A stretch of 12,147 bases of DNA from Gemmatimonadota bacterium (GCA_026991065.1 JALXCG010000724.1:1-12147); one strand, 5' to 3'. Positions 1 through 7,006 are shown, counted from the first letter of the stretch. The notes: a model not told the origin generated them from the sequence alone. Numbers and translations are program-made.

Positions 1-515
1 GCCATGGCCACCGCCCCTGCCCAAACCCCCGCGAGAAGAGCCGGGATTGTGCGTCGCAGCGAAAAAGCCAGCAAGATGGCGACGTAGGGGGGGAGAAGGG
101 CGAGCCAGGTTGGCGGCGGAACTCCCCGCACCAGGAAAGCCCCCCCATCCTCCAGCGTTAGCTTCAGGGTCGGAGGGGCGGCGGTGGCGTCCAGAGTCGC
201 GCTGAGAATGGGAGCGCTGTTCACCGAATCGGCGGCCAACTTCAAGCCGTCGACAGCGCCGATGGCTCGGGCGAGTTCCCGTTCGAGCGCCTCTGGAGAG
301 GAAGTTCCTGTGACGCGCAGTTGGACCGCGTGGGGAGTGCCGTCGGCTGCCAGTGTGCCAAGGGCTGCCGGTAGCTCCGACTTCAGGGCGACGCGCGCCA
401 GCGCGTCGGCATCGGGATGCAGCCGGGGGCCGATGACCACCAGGAGCGCCAGCCCCAGCAGAACCGCCAGGGCAGGCATGGGCCGCGCAATCCCGTCGAA
501 AACGCGACCGCTCAA
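1..515 (-). CDS. NhaC-type Na+/H+ antiporter, N-terminal part (cut by window edge)
   Basis: The open frame runs off the left edge after about 171 codons. A basic N-terminus (R4, R11) precedes a hydrophobic segment at about residues 14-30. A soluble, probably periplasmic stretch of about 100 residues follows. A second hydrophobic region then begins with LPPYVAILLAFSLRR and continues as IPALLAGVWAGA. This Leu-Pro-Pro start followed by a short loop and a small-residue-rich helix is typical of the first core helices of NhaC-family Na+/H+ antiporters, which exchange cytoplasmic Na+ for protons. Some family members are known to carry an N-terminal extracytoplasmic extension like this one. I chose the TTG start at 515 because a perfect AGGAGG lies four bases upstream and the start overlaps the stop of the preceding gene. 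An in-frame ATG at 479 has no good ribosome binding site. The core catalytic part lies outside the window, so the family call rests on about 40 residues. Confidence 0.6.
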   Translation of the reverse strand, partial: MSGRVFDGIARPMPALAVLLGLALLVVIGPRLHPDADALARVALKSELPAALGTLAADGTPHAVQLRVTGTSSPEALERELARAIGAVDGLKLAADSVNSAPILSATLDATAAPPTLKLTLEDGGAFLVRGVPPPTWLALLPPYVAILLAFSLRRTIPALLAGVWAGAVAM

Positions 516-1324
516 TTCTCCTCCTGCGCGGTCGAATTCGGTGGGGGCCCCTCGGCGGGAGCCGGTCTGGTTGCGCGCGGGCGCTCATTTCCGCTGCGGA
601 CGCGCCATTTCCCATTGCCGGCGCGGGTCGCGGTGAAATGTGAATTGTGCTCCCCGCTCTCCGCATGCCACGCCACAGTCTGGATCGATGCGTGGTTGGG
701 CTTGAAAGAGCTGACGTTCAAAGAGAGCACCAGGATCGGTGCTTGATCATCTTCGATCGCACTGACCTGAACCGGGGTCGATGCCGATGAGGAACCCCCG
801 CGGTCGCGCTTGCTGCCCGCGCTCTTTTTTCGTCCACCCGACTTGCGCTCATTGTCGTGGGCACGGCTCTCCTCGCGGGCTTTCTGTTCCGCCTCAATCT
901 CCTCGCGAGTTCCGAAGAACATCTCCGGAGCGACATCTTCAACTGCAACAAGCACCTCTCGTCGATGCTGATCATCAAGCCCGGTCAACCCCCGCGGATC
1001 CACGACCACGCCGCTACGTGGATCTCTCTCCTTGCGCACCAACTGGCGCAGGACTTCGGCGTATACCTCGATCCGATCCTCCTCCGTCACCACGGTCGCT
1101 GCTGCGACGGCTTGCTCCGGGCCCCCTTCGCTCCGCGCTTTTTTTGTTGCGGATATGGACCTTGCGGACTTTTTCTGGGAGCTGGAGCCGGCTGAAGCCG
1201 CGCTTGCCGGATCCGACTTGGTGGCGGGGTCGGGAGTGTTCGCGCTCTCGTCATTGCAGGCCTGGCAAAAGAAGAGGCAGACCAGAGCCGGTCCGAAGAG
1301 CAGGCGGGAGTTGAAGTGACGCAT
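512..1324 (-). CDS. Putative lipoprotein of unknown function, charged low-complexity centre
   Basis: This is a 270-residue protein of unrecognised family. Residues 1-23 form an export signal: a basic start, a hydrophobic stretch, then Cys16, Cys20 and Cys23. Cys23 follows Ala and could be lipidated, but no cysteine has a good lipobox. Next comes a Ser/Ala/Lys-rich linker (about 24-75). A structured segment (about 77-135) starts VVTEEDRIEVYAEVLRQL and contains VVVDPRG. A very charged Lys/Arg/Ser/Gly-rich stretch follows (about 140-182). A second structured part (about 184-242) contains ILVLSLNVSSF and ends in GNGKWRV, a pattern reminiscent of small beta domains at the ends of secreted proteins. 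The tail is Pro/Ala-rich. The ATG at 1324 has TAGGA eight bases upstream, and that TAG is the stop of the preceding gene. It shares a transcription unit with two LTD proteins and an antiporter. No function can be assigned. Confidence 0.7.
   Translation of the reverse strand: MRHFNSRLLFGPALVCLFFCQACNDESANTPDPATKSDPASAASAGSSSQKKSARSISATKKARSEGGPEQAVAAATVVTEEDRIEVYAEVLRQLVRKERDPRSGVVVDPRGLTGLDDQHRREVLVAVEDVAPEMFFGTREEIEAEQKAREESRAHDNERKSGGRKKSAGSKRDRGGSSSASTPVQVSAIEDDQAPILVLSLNVSSFKPNHASIQTVAWHAESGEHNSHFTATRAGNGKWRVRSGNERPRATRPAPAEGPPPNSTAQEEN
520..525 (-). promoter_or_regulatory. Shine-Dalgarno AGGAGG deciding the TTG start
   Basis: A perfect AGGAGG sits four bases before TTG at 515. It lies inside the last codons of the upstream lipoprotein gene. 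The TTG overlaps that gene's TGA, an arrangement that favours coupled re-initiation. It is the main reason for preferring the rare TTG over the ATG 36 bases downstream. Confidence 0.6.
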
Positions 1325-1332
1325 TACCGATC

Positions 1333-2127
1333 CTATTTCAGAAGGACGACACGGCGGGTTTGAACCGTGCTTTCAGTGGCGGCGCGGATGATGTAGATAC
1401 CACTGGCCAGGCCCTGTGCGTTCCAGGCGAGTTGCAACTGTCCCATGGAAGCCGGTCCCTGATAGAGCACGCTGATCCGACGCCCCCCAAGATCGTGGAT
1501 CGACACTTGCAGATCGCGCACATCCGAGGCCAGAGTCAGGGGGACAAGAGTCCGCGGATTGAAGGGATTGGGCGTTGCCGGCAAGAGCTTCAGCACAGCC
1601 GCCGGCGGCATGAGTGGCGGCAGGGGGTTGTTGATGCCGGTGGGAGTATTGGCCGCGCCGGGGGTTGGCAGCGCGGTCCACTCCCAGGGGCCGCTGCCAT
1701 CTGGAAAGCGGGCGAAAGAGGTGTCGGCCGCGGCGGCCTGGAAACTGGTGGAATCGACCAGGCTGGCGTTTCGGTAAAGCAGCAGAGCTTCACCGCTGCC
1801 GCTGAGCTTGAACGTCGCATGCAGAGAGCCTTGCTCCGGATCGTTGTCGGCCCACACCAGCAAGAAGCCACCGGGGTCGAGCAGCGTATCGGGAAACGCC
1901 CAGCCGGTCGTGTCGGCCGGGTCGTCCGTCGCCCAGTAATCGCCCAGCGCCACCGGTGCATCGCCACTGTTGTAGATTTCGAACCAGTCATCAAACTCCC
2001 CGGCCTCGTCAGCAATGGTGAGATGATTGATCGGCATGATCTCGTTGAGTTGCAGCTCCGCCCCCGCCGGGGAAGCCAGAAGCAGGGCCGCGCAAGCGGA
2101 CAGCATTACAGAAGCGGTTGATTTCAT
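1333..2127 (-). CDS. Secreted lamin-tail-domain protein with C-terminal FlgD-like/NPFNP domain
   Basis: This is a 264-residue exported protein. Residues 1-23 are a signal peptide, with likely cleavage after SPAGA. Residues 25 to about 150 form an LTD, shown by LNEIMPINHLTIAD, then FDDWFEIYNSGD, then a Gly/Pro-rich turn with LLVWADND. The LTD is an immunoglobulin-like beta sandwich; in bacteria it occurs in secreted and cell-surface proteins and is thought to be a binding or anchoring module. After a Pro-rich linker, residues about 177-264 form a FlgD-type Ig-like domain. This carries PNPFNPRT near its start, then IHDLGGRRI and a terminal GIYIIRA...RRVVLLK, resembling C-terminal sorting or anchoring domains of FCB-group bacteria. 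The chosen ATG at 2127 directly starts the signal peptide, overlaps the upstream stop as ATGA, and has GGGAG about ten bases upstream. No enzyme domain is present. Confidence 0.85.
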   Translation of the reverse strand: MKSTASVMLSACAALLLASPAGAELQLNEIMPINHLTIADEAGEFDDWFEIYNSGDAPVALGDYWATDDPADTTGWAFPDTLLDPGGFLLVWADNDPEQGSLHATFKLSGSGEALLLYRNASLVDSTSFQAAAADTSFARFPDGSGPWEWTALPTPGAANTPTGINNPLPPLMPPAAVLKLLPATPNPFNPRTLVPLTLASDVRDLQVSIHDLGGRRISVLYQGPASMGQLQLAWNAQGLASGIYIIRAATESTVQTRRVVLLK

Positions 2128-2681
2128 TGATTGGGTTCTCCCGGGGTTGGCTGATCGCTGACGGCCCAGGGGCCGGTTGCATCTGGAGTTCGGGCATAGG
2201 CTTGATCTTCCCCCAGAGCCGGATAGCGGAGCGAATCGATCACTCCGCTGCCATCGGCCCAAGCAAGAACCACCCACTCCCCAGAGGGTTTCAGCTTGAA
2301 ATCGCTGTGCAGCCCGCTGTCGTCGCCATCTGCCCAGATGAGCAGGTAGTCACCGGGCGCGAGCAGCGAATCTGAGTTTGGAATCCACAGCAGGTCCGCC
2401 TCGCTGCGATCGGTGAGCCCGATTTCACGCAGCGGGATTGCGCTGGAGCCGAAGTTTACCAATTCGATCCAGTCATCGAAATCGCCATCTTCGTCGGCGA
2501 GCGTGGCATTGTTGGCGGCCATGATCTCGTTCAGCGCAATCCGCGGCGCTTCGATGGTCGGCGGGGGTACCCCCGTTTCGGCACAGCCGCCGATTGCGGC
2601 TGCGACGAGAGGGACGAGAGCCGCGCCCACTGCCTTGGCGGGTCGATTGCGCGGCCGTCGAAAAAGAATGGAATCACACAT
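2124..2681 (-). CDS. Lamin-tail-domain lipoprotein
   Basis: This is a 185-residue predicted lipoprotein. The basic N-terminus (FRRPRNRPAK) leads into a hydrophobic segment ending in the lipobox IGGC, which predicts lipidation of Cys33. After a short Pro-rich spacer, residues about 46-178 form one LTD: IALNEIMAANNATLADEDGD, FDDWIELVNFGS, LLIWADGDD, and a closing TPGEPN. It is clearly related to the next gene in the unit, which repeats the same order of motifs, but it lacks the C-terminal FlgD-like domain. The pair thus has one lipid-anchored and one C-terminally sorted member. The ATG at 2681 has only a weak ribosome binding site. I chose it because it gives a normal lipoprotein signal; the frame is open further upstream to 2813, but that extension looks non-coding. 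It is probably the first gene of the minus-strand unit. Confidence 0.82.
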   Translation of the reverse strand: MCDSILFRRPRNRPAKAVGAALVPLVAAAIGGCAETGVPPPTIEAPRIALNEIMAANNATLADEDGDFDDWIELVNFGSSAIPLREIGLTDRSEADLLWIPNSDSLLAPGDYLLIWADGDDSGLHSDFKLKPSGEWVVLAWADGSGVIDSLRYPALGEDQAYARTPDATGPWAVSDQPTPGEPNQ

Positions 2682-2905
2682 CGGTCGGATGTCGCCGGTT
2701 CGGGTGGAGGAGCGTTGATCACGGGGGGCATGGTCGGCGCCGGGGCCGCTGCGGCAAGTGAGTGTGGAAACTGCCCGCGGCCAAACGACCCCACAACCGC
2801 TGCACGATACCACACTGCGTCTTTACTGGCTGCGCATTGCGCTGAGGCTGCCCGCGGACCGCGATCGAACACCATGGGCGATGGTGGACGCGCTATGCTC
2901 TATCC
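2682..2905. promoter_or_regulatory. Divergent intergenic region
   Basis: The first genes of two units diverge from these 224 bases, so both promoters should lie here. I could not find a convincing -35/-10 pair on either strand. A weak TATGCT (2894-2899) precedes the plus-strand gene by only six bases, and its upstream partner is poor. A small dyad GCGCA-T-TGCGC occupies 2832-2842. No small gene stands out. Confidence 0.4.
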
Positions 2906-3730
2906 ATGATGAAGCGATATCTTCCCCACTGTTCTTGGCTTGGAGCGCTGCTCCTCTTGGCTCCGGTGGCGATCGCCGCCGGAGTGATTCCCGAAGCCGC
3001 TGAAGTAGCCACGGGGGCTTCCTTGCCACCGGCTGAGTCCTTGGAGTTGGAGGTCATGGGGCTCATGCTGCTGCGCCTGGCCTTGGCCGGCGTGGTGGGG
3101 GCATTGCTGGCGCTTCACCCGCTGCGGCGGCGCGCGGCGGGGAAGGGCAAGCGCGCGCGTCGAATCATTCAAACGCAGGTTATTCTGACTGTTGCGGCAG
3201 CGCTCATGGTGATTGTGATCGCCGACAGTTTTGAGCGTGCCATGGGTTTGGTCGGGCTGGGAAGCTTCATCCGTTTCCGCAACGTTGTCAGCAATCCAGT
3301 GGAGACAGCCCTGATTTTCGTCCACATCGGCCTCGGCATGGCCTGCGGACTGGGGCAGTTCGCCATTGTTTTTGTTGGGACCGTCGCCTTTGCGTTGATC
3401 TTGATTCCAGTCCTGTACTGGGATCCATTGGCGATGCGCAATCGCAATGGCGGCAAGGACGCAGAGGACCCCTCCGCCGGCGCGGTCGTGGTGACGCTGC
3501 AACTAAATGGCAGTGATGTTCGGGGGCTGCGCGCTTCGGTCGACGCCGCGGTTGACCAGTCTGCAACAGCGGAGGTGCTCTCCGGGTTCGAGGATCGCCG
3601 GCGGGGGCGCTTGGAGACTCAGATCCGTTTTCTCTCCCGCGATGAGATGCGCACCTGGTTGCGTGATCTCGGCGTTCTCCTGGAAGATGAAGCGGAACGC
3701 TTCGACTGGCGCCTGGAGGAGGAGGGATGA
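2906..3730 (+). CDS. MgtC/DUF4956-like inner-membrane protein with cytoplasmic C-terminal domain
   Basis: This is a 274-residue membrane protein. A hydrophobic N-terminal segment (about 10-27) may be a signal peptide or first helix. Further hydrophobic helices lie at about 51-70, 90-107, 133-149 and 151-171. A basic loop (RRRAAGKGKRARR, 74-86) follows the first core helix. The segment GLGSFIRFRNVVSNPVET (117-134), followed by IGLGMACGLG, resembles the DUF4956 family; the overall layout also recalls MgtC/SapB proteins, whose biochemical activity is not settled. Residues about 190-274 are soluble, start with a beta strand (AVVVTLQLNG) and look like a small regulatory alpha/beta domain. DUF4956 genes are often found near polyphosphate-polymerase-like genes, but none is visible here. 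The start could be ATG 2906 or 2909; neither has a strong ribosome binding site. Its stop overlaps the porin start. Confidence 0.55.
   Translation: MMKRYLPHCSWLGALLLLAPVAIAAGVIPEAAEVATGASLPPAESLELEVMGLMLLRLALAGVVGALLALHPLRRRAAGKGKRARRIIQTQVILTVAAALMVIVIADSFERAMGLVGLGSFIRFRNVVSNPVETALIFVHIGLGMACGLGQFAIVFVGTVAFALILIPVLYWDPLAMRNRNGGKDAEDPSAGAVVVTLQLNGSDVRGLRASVDAAVDQSATAEVLSGFEDRRRGRLETQIRFLSRDEMRTWLRDLGVLLEDEAERFDWRLEEEG
3717..3722 (+). promoter_or_regulatory. Shine-Dalgarno for the porin-like gene
   Basis: AGGAGG lies within a run of GGA repeats (3715-3726) at the end of the preceding gene, four bases before ATG 3727. The ATG overlaps the upstream TGA, so translation of the two genes is probably coupled. 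It fixes the porin start. Confidence 0.65.
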
Positions 3731-4719
3731 GAGCCCGCTGTTTGCGCTGGAGCATTCTCTGCGTTGCCCTGGGAGTTGGCCGGGACCCGCTCTCCGCGGC
3801 GACCATCTCGTCCGATCTGCAGTTTGAGTACTGGACGCCCGCGACCGCAGAAGCCGCCCGGTTTCGGTTGCGTCGATCGCGCATCAAGATCCGCGAGGAC
3901 TTGGGCAAGCGACGCTCGCTCTATGCCAAAGTGAAGATTCTGCCGGAAAGAATCACGCTCTCGGATGCCTATGTCGACGCCGGCTGGGGCCATGGATTTT
4001 CCTTCCGCCTGGGGCGCTTCAAACGCCCCTTCTCCCGTGCGGCGCTCGCCTCTTCATTTTCGCTCCACACCTCGGATCGGGACATTGTCTACGATCTGTT
4101 CGGGGACAATGACTTGCGCCTGGCCGGAGGGAAGGGGAGCAATGAATACGCAGGGCGCGACGTAGGCGTGGCGGTCAAGTGGCGCTGGAAAGGGGCTGAG
4201 GCGCGCAAGGCAAACCTCACCCTGGCCTGGACCAATGGCGGCTCGCTGGGTGAAGCCGGCGGACGATCCCCCCGGCACTTGAGCGGTCGCGGCTGGATGC
4301 GCTTCGCTCCTTCACTCAATGCGGGTTTCAGCGTCTCCTGGACTCAGGTGCCGGGGGGGAGTGGTGATGGCTGGGCGAGCGGCGTGGATGCAGAGTGGAA
4401 GTGGCGCGGTCTTGAACTGTGGGGCGAGTGGCTCATTGGGCGCAATCGGGTGATCGACACGCGCATGATCGGCTCGACGGTGGAGGGCACGCTGAGCGTC
4501 GCCGGCTGGAGCAGCGGGATGCGGGTATCGCGCGTCGATCCGGACATTGAGATCCTCTACAATGCCGAGTGGGCCTATACCCCTTTTCTGGGCCGTCGCC
4601 TCTGGGACGGGGCTTATCTGATCGCGGAACTCACCCGTTTCGATCCGGCGGAGAATCCAACAGAATCCACCACGGGAGCCACCACCGAAGTGGTGGTTGC
4701 ATTGCGGGTCGAGCCGTGA
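3727..4719 (+). CDS. Phosphate-selective porin (OprO/OprP)-like outer-membrane protein
   Basis: This is a 330-residue predicted outer-membrane beta-barrel. Residues 1-24 are a signal peptide ending LSA. The mature part is made of alternating, aromatic-rich strands. The diagnostic stretch is a basic strand (RFRLRRSRIKIREDLG, 45-60), then YAKVKI, then LSDAYVDAGW and FRLGRFKRPFSR (93-104). This order is typical of the OprO/OprP porin family, which passes phosphate or polyphosphate in some members and other solutes in others. YAGRDVGVAVKW (141-152) is another family-like strand. The protein ends in Glu-Pro instead of the terminal Phe or Trp usual for barrel proteins, so the assembly signal may differ. 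It is shorter than the roughly 400 residues common in the family. The gene overlaps both neighbours, indicating one transcript with the upstream inner-membrane protein and the downstream SirB1-like protein. Substrate unknown. Confidence 0.68.
   Translation: MRARCLRWSILCVALGVGRDPLSAATISSDLQFEYWTPATAEAARFRLRRSRIKIREDLGKRRSLYAKVKILPERITLSDAYVDAGWGHGFSFRLGRFKRPFSRAALASSFSLHTSDRDIVYDLFGDNDLRLAGGKGSNEYAGRDVGVAVKWRWKGAEARKANLTLAWTNGGSLGEAGGRSPRHLSGRGWMRFAPSLNAGFSVSWTQVPGGSGDGWASGVDAEWKWRGLELWGEWLIGRNRVIDTRMIGSTVEGTLSVAGWSSGMRVSRVDPDIEILYNAEWAYTPFLGRRLWDGAYLIAELTRFDPAENPTESTTGATTEVVVALRVEP
4677..4698 (+). other. Hairpin-forming inverted repeat before the GTG start
   Basis: The 7-base perfect arms CCACCAC (4679-4685) and GTGGTGG (4690-4696), with a CGAA loop, extend by one G-T and one A-T pair to nine pairs. 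The hairpin lies in the last codons of the porin gene and ends 17 bases before the GTG start of the next gene. It could affect coupled translation, or it may only be codon choice for Thr-Thr/Val-Val. Confidence 0.4.
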
Positions 4720-5540
4720 GAGAGCCGCTGCTGGCTGATCGCCTGCGGGAGATGCTGCGGGCTGAAGCGGGGGAGATCGATCTTCCGCTCGGGGCGCTTC
4801 TGATTGCCGAGGATCACTACCCGCGGTTTGACTTGGGGGCCGCGCTGGCGGTGTACGAAACACTGGTCGGGCGAGCCACGCGGGCGGTCGAGCATCGTGC
4901 TGATCCGCACGCCATGGTGGCAGCGCTCAACCGTTTCTTTTTCTTGACGCAGGCGTGGTCGGGGGCGGTCCGGCACTACTACGACCCGCGCAGCGCCCTC
5001 CTCAACGAAGTGATGGCGCAGGGGTCCGGAATTCCGGAAGTGCTGGCGATTCCCTACATGGGAGCGTTGCAGCGGCTCGATCTGCCGGTCCGTGGCGTGC
5101 GTTTGCCGGGGCAGTTTCTACTTTGCGTGGCGGACTCGATCTACGTCGACCTGTTTGATCGTGGCAAGCTGTCGGATTCGGCGGCGATTCGCGCACGGAT
5201 CCGGCAGACCCAGGGACATGCGATCGGAATCGAGCGGTATCCGCAGCCACTCGACGCCCGCGGAATCCTCGCGCGCATTCTCACGACTTTGCACAGAGCT
5301 TTTGTTGCCCGGGGCGAGTCTGCGCATGCGCTGCGGGTGGTCGAGCGGTTGCTGCAGGCGCAGCCGGCTGTTGCCCGCCATTACGTCGATCGCGCCTACC
5401 TGTTGAAGCAGACTGGAAACTGGTGGGCTGCAGCAGATGATTTTTCCCGCTACCTGGCATTGCGGCCGAACGCGGCCAATGCGGCACGGATTCAGGAGGA
5501 ACTGGAAACGGCTCTGCGCCTCGCGTTTCGTCTGAACTGA
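4716..5540 (+). CDS. SirB1/transglutaminase-like family protein with TPR-like C-terminus
   Basis: This is a 274-residue predicted cytoplasmic protein. Residues about 21-150 match the SirB1 (transglutaminase-like core 2) pattern: IDLPLGALLIAEDHYPRFDL, then YYDPRSALLNEVMAQGSGIP (88-107), a helix ending LDLPVRGVRLPG, and YVDLFDRGKL. Proteins of this family usually read PGHFL where this one has PGQFL (131-135), so a conserved histidine seems replaced by glutamine. Residues about 180-250 hold two helix-turn-helix units resembling tetratricopeptide repeats (RVVERLLQAQP; AADDFSRYLALRPN), as in many SirB1 proteins. Biochemical function is unknown in this family. I chose GTG at 4716 because it overlaps the porin stop as GTGA and gives the normal family N-terminus. 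The open frame reaches 4569, but that extension lies in the porin gene and has no family-like content. Confidence 0.75.
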   Translation: MREPLLADRLREMLRAEAGEIDLPLGALLIAEDHYPRFDLGAALAVYETLVGRATRAVEHRADPHAMVAALNRFFFLTQAWSGAVRHYYDPRSALLNEVMAQGSGIPEVLAIPYMGALQRLDLPVRGVRLPGQFLLCVADSIYVDLFDRGKLSDSAAIRARIRQTQGHAIGIERYPQPLDARGILARILTTLHRAFVARGESAHALRVVERLLQAQPAVARHYVDRAYLLKQTGNWWAAADDFSRYLALRPNAANAARIQEELETALRLAFRLN

Positions 5541-5567
5541 CGTCCCGCGTCCCGCGCCTATCGGCGA

Positions 5568-6977
5568 TCAACGGCGCAGCACGTGCACCGCTTCTCCAGC
5601 CAGCACCTTGGCCGCTTCCATCAGGGCTTCGCTGAGGCTGGGATGGGGGTGAATCGCCGCCGCGAGCTGATGCACATCAACGCGCGCGTTCAGTGCCACG
5701 ACCGCCTCGCTGATCAACTCCGACGCACCATCACCGACAATCTGGACCCCGAGGAGGGAGTGATCGCCAGAGTGGGCGAGCACCTTGATAAAGCCGTCGG
5801 TCGCCTGGTTGGTCAATGCGCGACCCGATGCGAGAAGCGGAAACTTGCCGACTGCGTAGGGGACCTCAGCAGCTTTCAACTCTCTCTCGCTTGGTCCGAC
5901 CGTGGCTATCTCGGGATCGGTAAAAACAACGCCCGGGATGCTTCCCAAAGTGAGCGGAGCGGAGCCACCGTCGCCGGCAATCGCCGTGGCTACCAGATCC
6001 GCCTCGCGTGCGGCTTTGTGCGCCAACATCGGCTGCCCGGCGACATCGCCGATGGCGAAGATGCCCGGAACGTTGGTTTGATAGCGGGAATCGGTCTTGA
6101 TGAACGGGCCGTCCAATTCGACGCCCAACTCTTCGAGCCCGAAACCATCAACATTCGGGCGCCGCCCCACCGTGACCAGAACGCAGTCGACTTCGATGGT
6201 GCGTTCAGTGCCGCCGTCGATCCCCGCGATCTGCACGCTGATGGAACCATCGCTCAGAACCTTGTGGCCAAGCGCCCGGGTCTTCAGATGAATCCGCGCC
6301 CCTCTCTTCTTGAGCTTGCGCTGAACGATCTGAACCAGATCGCGGTCGAATCCGGGCAGGAGTTGCTCGGTCATCTCGACCACTTCGAGTTGGCTCCCGA
6401 GCTTGGCGTACATGCTCCCCAGTTCCAGACCGATATAGCCCCCGCCGATGACCAACAAGCGGGAGGGGACTTCGCTGAGGGCGAGGGCGCCGGTGCTGGA
6501 AAGGATTCGCCGTCCATCAAAAGGGAAGCCGGGAATTTCGATCGGGCGCGAACCACTGGCAACCACCACGGCGCCGGTCTCCACCGTCGCCGTCTCTCCC
6601 TGCGCGCGGATCTCGACCCGGTCGGGCGCAACGATCCGTGCTTCGCCAATGCGCAGATCCACGCCATTGCCCTTGAGCAGCTTGCGAACGCCACCGGTGA
6701 GCCTTTCAACTACTCCGCTCTTCCAGGCCTGAGTTGCGGCGAAATCGATCTCGACCTCGCCCGCTACACGCACTCCCCACTGCTCGGCGGAGCGCATGTG
6801 ATCATAATTCTTGGCGGCGGAGATCAGCGCCTTGGAGGGGATGCAGCCGACATTCAAGCACACACCTCCGGTTCCGTAACGGTCGACGACCAGTGTGCGC
6901 TTCCCGTTCTGAGCCAGGCGGATCGCGGCTGCGTAGCCGCCCGGCCCGGCACCAATCACAACGACATCGACACTCAT
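5568..6977 (-). CDS. lpdA: Dihydrolipoamide dehydrogenase (E3)
   Basis: This is a 469-residue flavoprotein, the usual length. It re-oxidises dihydrolipoyl groups of 2-oxo-acid dehydrogenase complexes or the glycine cleavage system, passing electrons through FAD to NAD+. Visible motifs in order are GAGPGGYAAA (9-18) for FAD, GGVCLNVGCIPSKAL with the redox pair Cys40/Cys45, GGGYIGLELG (178-187) for NAD, FAIGDVAGQPMLAHKA (second FAD contact), and HPHPSLSE near the C-terminus with the catalytic His445-Glu450 pair. Every expected catalytic residue is present. I chose ATG 6977 for its close fit to family N-termini and the GGAG just upstream; ATGs at 6986 and 6992 are possible. It lies 29 bases after the stop of the secreted phosphatase-fold gene and is probably co-transcribed with it. 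No E1, E2 or glycine-cleavage gene is visible. It converges with the SirB1-like gene across 27 bases that contain no terminator I can recognise. Confidence 0.96.
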   Translation of the reverse strand: MSVDVVVIGAGPGGYAAAIRLAQNGKRTLVVDRYGTGGVCLNVGCIPSKALISAAKNYDHMRSAEQWGVRVAGEVEIDFAATQAWKSGVVERLTGGVRKLLKGNGVDLRIGEARIVAPDRVEIRAQGETATVETGAVVVASGSRPIEIPGFPFDGRRILSSTGALALSEVPSRLLVIGGGYIGLELGSMYAKLGSQLEVVEMTEQLLPGFDRDLVQIVQRKLKKRGARIHLKTRALGHKVLSDGSISVQIAGIDGGTERTIEVDCVLVTVGRRPNVDGFGLEELGVELDGPFIKTDSRYQTNVPGIFAIGDVAGQPMLAHKAAREADLVATAIAGDGGSAPLTLGSIPGVVFTDPEIATVGPSERELKAAEVPYAVGKFPLLASGRALTNQATDGFIKVLAHSGDHSLLGVQIVGDGASELISEAVVALNARVDVHQLAAAIHPHPSLSEALMEAAKVLAGEAVHVLRR

Positions 6978-7006
6978 GTTCTCCATTGTCATTCCGTTGG
7001 TGCTTT

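Noticed and set aside
1360-2121. A 253-codon plus-strand open frame opposite the LTD/FlgD-like gene.
   Set aside because: The minus strand carries the signal peptide, LTD and NPFNP motifs. The plus frame has none.
2682-2813. Upstream extension of the LTD lipoprotein frame to an ATG at 2813.
   Set aside because: The added 44 residues would bury the lipoprotein signal, and they look like translated intergenic DNA.
2832-2842. Dyad GCGCA-T-TGCGC as an operator.
   Set aside because: Short GC dyads are expected by chance in such DNA, and no promoter is recognisable around it.
2758-3003. Possible small gene across the divergent region.
   Set aside because: It overlaps the membrane-protein gene in another frame, is Arg/Ser-rich at its end, and lacks a ribosome binding site.
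4569-4715. Upstream extension of the SirB1-like frame to an ATG at 4569.
   Set aside because: It lies wholly inside the porin gene in another frame. The GTG at 4716 gives the family-like N-terminus and a GTGA overlap.
5541-5567. Possible bidirectional terminator between the convergent SirB1-like gene and lpdA.
   Set aside because: The 27 bases hold a CGTCCCG tandem repeat but no inverted repeat or T-tract.
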